Shown here: positions 58,801 through 61,800 of the stretch, piece by piece | Numbering within the stretch: position 1 is the first letter of the stretch | Layout: every line of letters begins with the position of its first letter | From: Dugong dugon | Taxonomy: Eukaryota; Chordata; Mammalia; Sirenia; Dugongidae | NCBI GenBank assembly: GCA_030035585.1 | Contig: CM057473.1 | Span: 7,614,501-7,678,500 of the forward strand | Direction: 5' to 3' | Length of the DNA: 64,000 nucleotides | The notes under the pieces: model-generated | The model's input: only the letters and a program-made list of their open reading frames with translations | Databases searched by the model: none | What the model was told of the DNA's origin: nothing | Made by a program: the position numbers and the translations under genes

Positions 58801-61800
58801 TACTTTGATCAACACATATTAAAAATCAGTTCTAAATCCTGTGTCTTGCTCCTTGTGTTTGAGCATTACAGTGTTCAGAGAACAGTGTCTTTGTACTACA
58901 GGGAGATACAAAATAGCCTTACCCCCTTGGGGATTTATAGCGGAACAGGTGCGAAGACCGGACAGCTATAAAGTGAATTGAGAACAAACGCATACTGTAC
59001 GTGATTGAGGGACAAGAAGGAGTTCTGAAGCACGGGTCCTACATGTGCCTGTGGTGGACCCATCAGTGCCAGATTTTCCCATTTTTAAGAGAGAAACCAG
59101 AAATCCATATTTTTATGTAAAATTTCTTAATCTGTAAGACACTGTGTGAAGTCCCAAGGAGTCCTGGTGGCACAGTGGTTCAAGCACTTGGGTGGTAACC
59201 AAAAGGTTGGTGGTTCAAACCCACCAGCCACTCTGGTAGTCTGCTTCTGTAAAGATTACAGCCTTGGAAGCCCAATGGGGCAGTTCTGCTCTGTCATATA
59301 GGGTCGCTATGAGTTGGAATTGACTTGACGGCAGTGGGTTTGCTTTTGGTTGACAAGAAGTTCCCAAGACGTTTTGGACTACTAGTTTGTGCTCTCTGTC
59401 CCAAAGGGATGCTGGAGTGTTTGATATAGGGTGGGGTCAGCCATGAAAATGGGGTTAGTTTTAAGCAGGAATTTGAAAGATTAAGGATTACGGCATGAAA
59501 GGAATGTGAGGAAGACTTGGGAGGAGAGTGAGCAAATCCTCTGGGGAATGGTGAATAGGGTTTCTTGGCTTGAGCAGAGACACCCCGCTCAGGTGAGCTT
59601 ATCAACAGGGAGACATGTTTTAGAAAGGTATTTGAAGCATATGTCTAAAATGAAGGAGTAATGAAAACGTCTGCTGCTTTCTGAGGACAGGGAACAGTGC
59701 CATCAAAAAGGGCACATTTGGAAAGTAAGAACGTGGCATATATTTTGTAGGATTTCCATGTAATTAAAATGACTGCATTTGTTTATTAAGTGTTCTTGTA
59801 CAGTCTGCTCATCTTGGCTTAACTGGGTTTACTTATAAATGCTCTGCTCTCCACCAGCTTCGAGCTCTGTATTCGATGTACCTTCGGAAAACAAAGAGTT
59901 TGAATAAACTGCTCTATCACCTGTTCAGGCTGATGCCAGAAAACCCAACGTTTGGAGAGTCAGTTCTCGAGTTCTCAAATAAGGACCCTAAGACATTCTT
60001 TACTGAGGAGCTCCGTTTGAGTATTAGAGGTCAGTAACTGTGTGTGTGTCTTCCTGGAGACTCGGTTCAGACAGGAGGTTATATCATGCTCTGCCCTGGA
60101 GGTATGGAGAATAACCCCAAACGTGGGTTCTGGCTGTGAGACACTGTGAGGTTAAAATGAAGGGTTTTTCTTGTTTCTTTAAGTAGGACATGTAATTAGA
60201 TCTTGTGGATAAGGCTGTGAAGAATTTAATAAGTTTTTGAAGCTTAGTGTGTTGGAGCTGTTATCTTGAACTGTAAACAAATATAATTTGTTATGTGATA
60301 ATGTAGGCTTGTAAATAAGCAGTCTTCAGTTGAACAGAGATGAGTAAAATTATTTCCTCCCCACTGGGAGTTCACATTTTAGCTGAGGGCACAGATACAC
60401 ATGCATCTAGCTGCACTAGAGTGTTATACTTGATTTCCTAAGCGCAGAACTTTTACAAATCCTTTGAAGATCTGCGGTTGGGACTGCATCTCGTGAGTAA
60501 CGAGGTGGCCATTCTGCAACTCTTGCTTAGCTCAGCGACCTCCGGAGAAAGTAAAGGAAGCCAGGCTCCTTTTCATAAGTTATAATGGAGAGAATCTTTA
60601 ATTGTCCCTTCTTTTTTTAAACACACGTGTTCCATTTTATCTGTCGTCATTCCCGTGAAATACGGAATGCTGTTTATAGGCAGATTCTTCAGTGTCCGTT
60701 GGGAGTTTCGCTCTATACTGTTTGCCGTTCTTACGGTTCATTTTGAAAACGTGGGAGGAAGCTGGTGCTCTCGGAGTTCTCGTTTCTTTGGTGTGTTTGT
60801 TTTATGAGCTTTGCCACTCTTGTTGAGGAATCAGATGATTTTCTAAGGAAAATTCTAATATTGGTCGGTTATTCTGCATAAGAAATACATGCTGCTAACT
60901 GAGAATTTGTTTTTTCCTCAGAAACAGCAACTCTTCCATACCAGATTCCACACTTGGCTTGTTCAGTCTATCATATGACGTTAAAAGACTTGCCTGCTAT
61001 GGTTAGGCTGTGGTGGAATAGCAGTGAGAAGCGTATTTTCAATATTGTAGATAGATTTACAAGCAAATATGTCAGCAACGTGCTTTCTTTTCAAGAAATA
61101 TCTTCTGTGCAAACAAGTACGCAGCTGTTTAATGGCATGACGGTTAGTATTCGCTCAACTTTCTCTAGAAAAGTTATTTGAGTATTGGTTATGTCTGTCA
61201 TTGTAGCGATTATCATCACAAAATTATAGCCCTTGGTTCAGAATTTACAGGAATTGTCTGTTCTGCTTTCTGAATTTTGCGTGTTAAATCTCAAAATTAC
61301 AGAAAGCATGGATTGAAATGGTGGTGTAATTTTATGGACTTCTTTACTCGTTAGATAGTTTGAGCACTCATAAGTTCGTATGAAGTTTGTATCGGGATAC
61401 TTCCTGGATCCCAGGTACTACGTGCCAGTCTCCTGGGAAATGAACAGTTTAGGAAGGTTGGATTCCTGTCCTGTAATAGCATAAACTCTAACAGGGAAAA
61501 GACTGATGTGGATATTGATTTTTGCATTGGGAGCTGGAAAGTGTCCCATTGAGAGGCAGAGTGCTCTGGGATAAGAGTGGGAAAAGGTCTGGCTGAGGGG
61601 ATAAGGTGAGACTTCATGGAGGAAGATTACTTTGAGATGGGCAGATTTTGTCAGGTGAAAAATGAGGGGAAAAGTATTTTAATGTATAGAAAGTAGTTTG
61701 GCAAAAACAACAAACGCAGAGATGAGAGTGTCACTTCTCCGATTGCCCAAGAAATGAGAACTAACCCAGTGTTCATGCAGAGTAGGATTCCTGAGGGGAA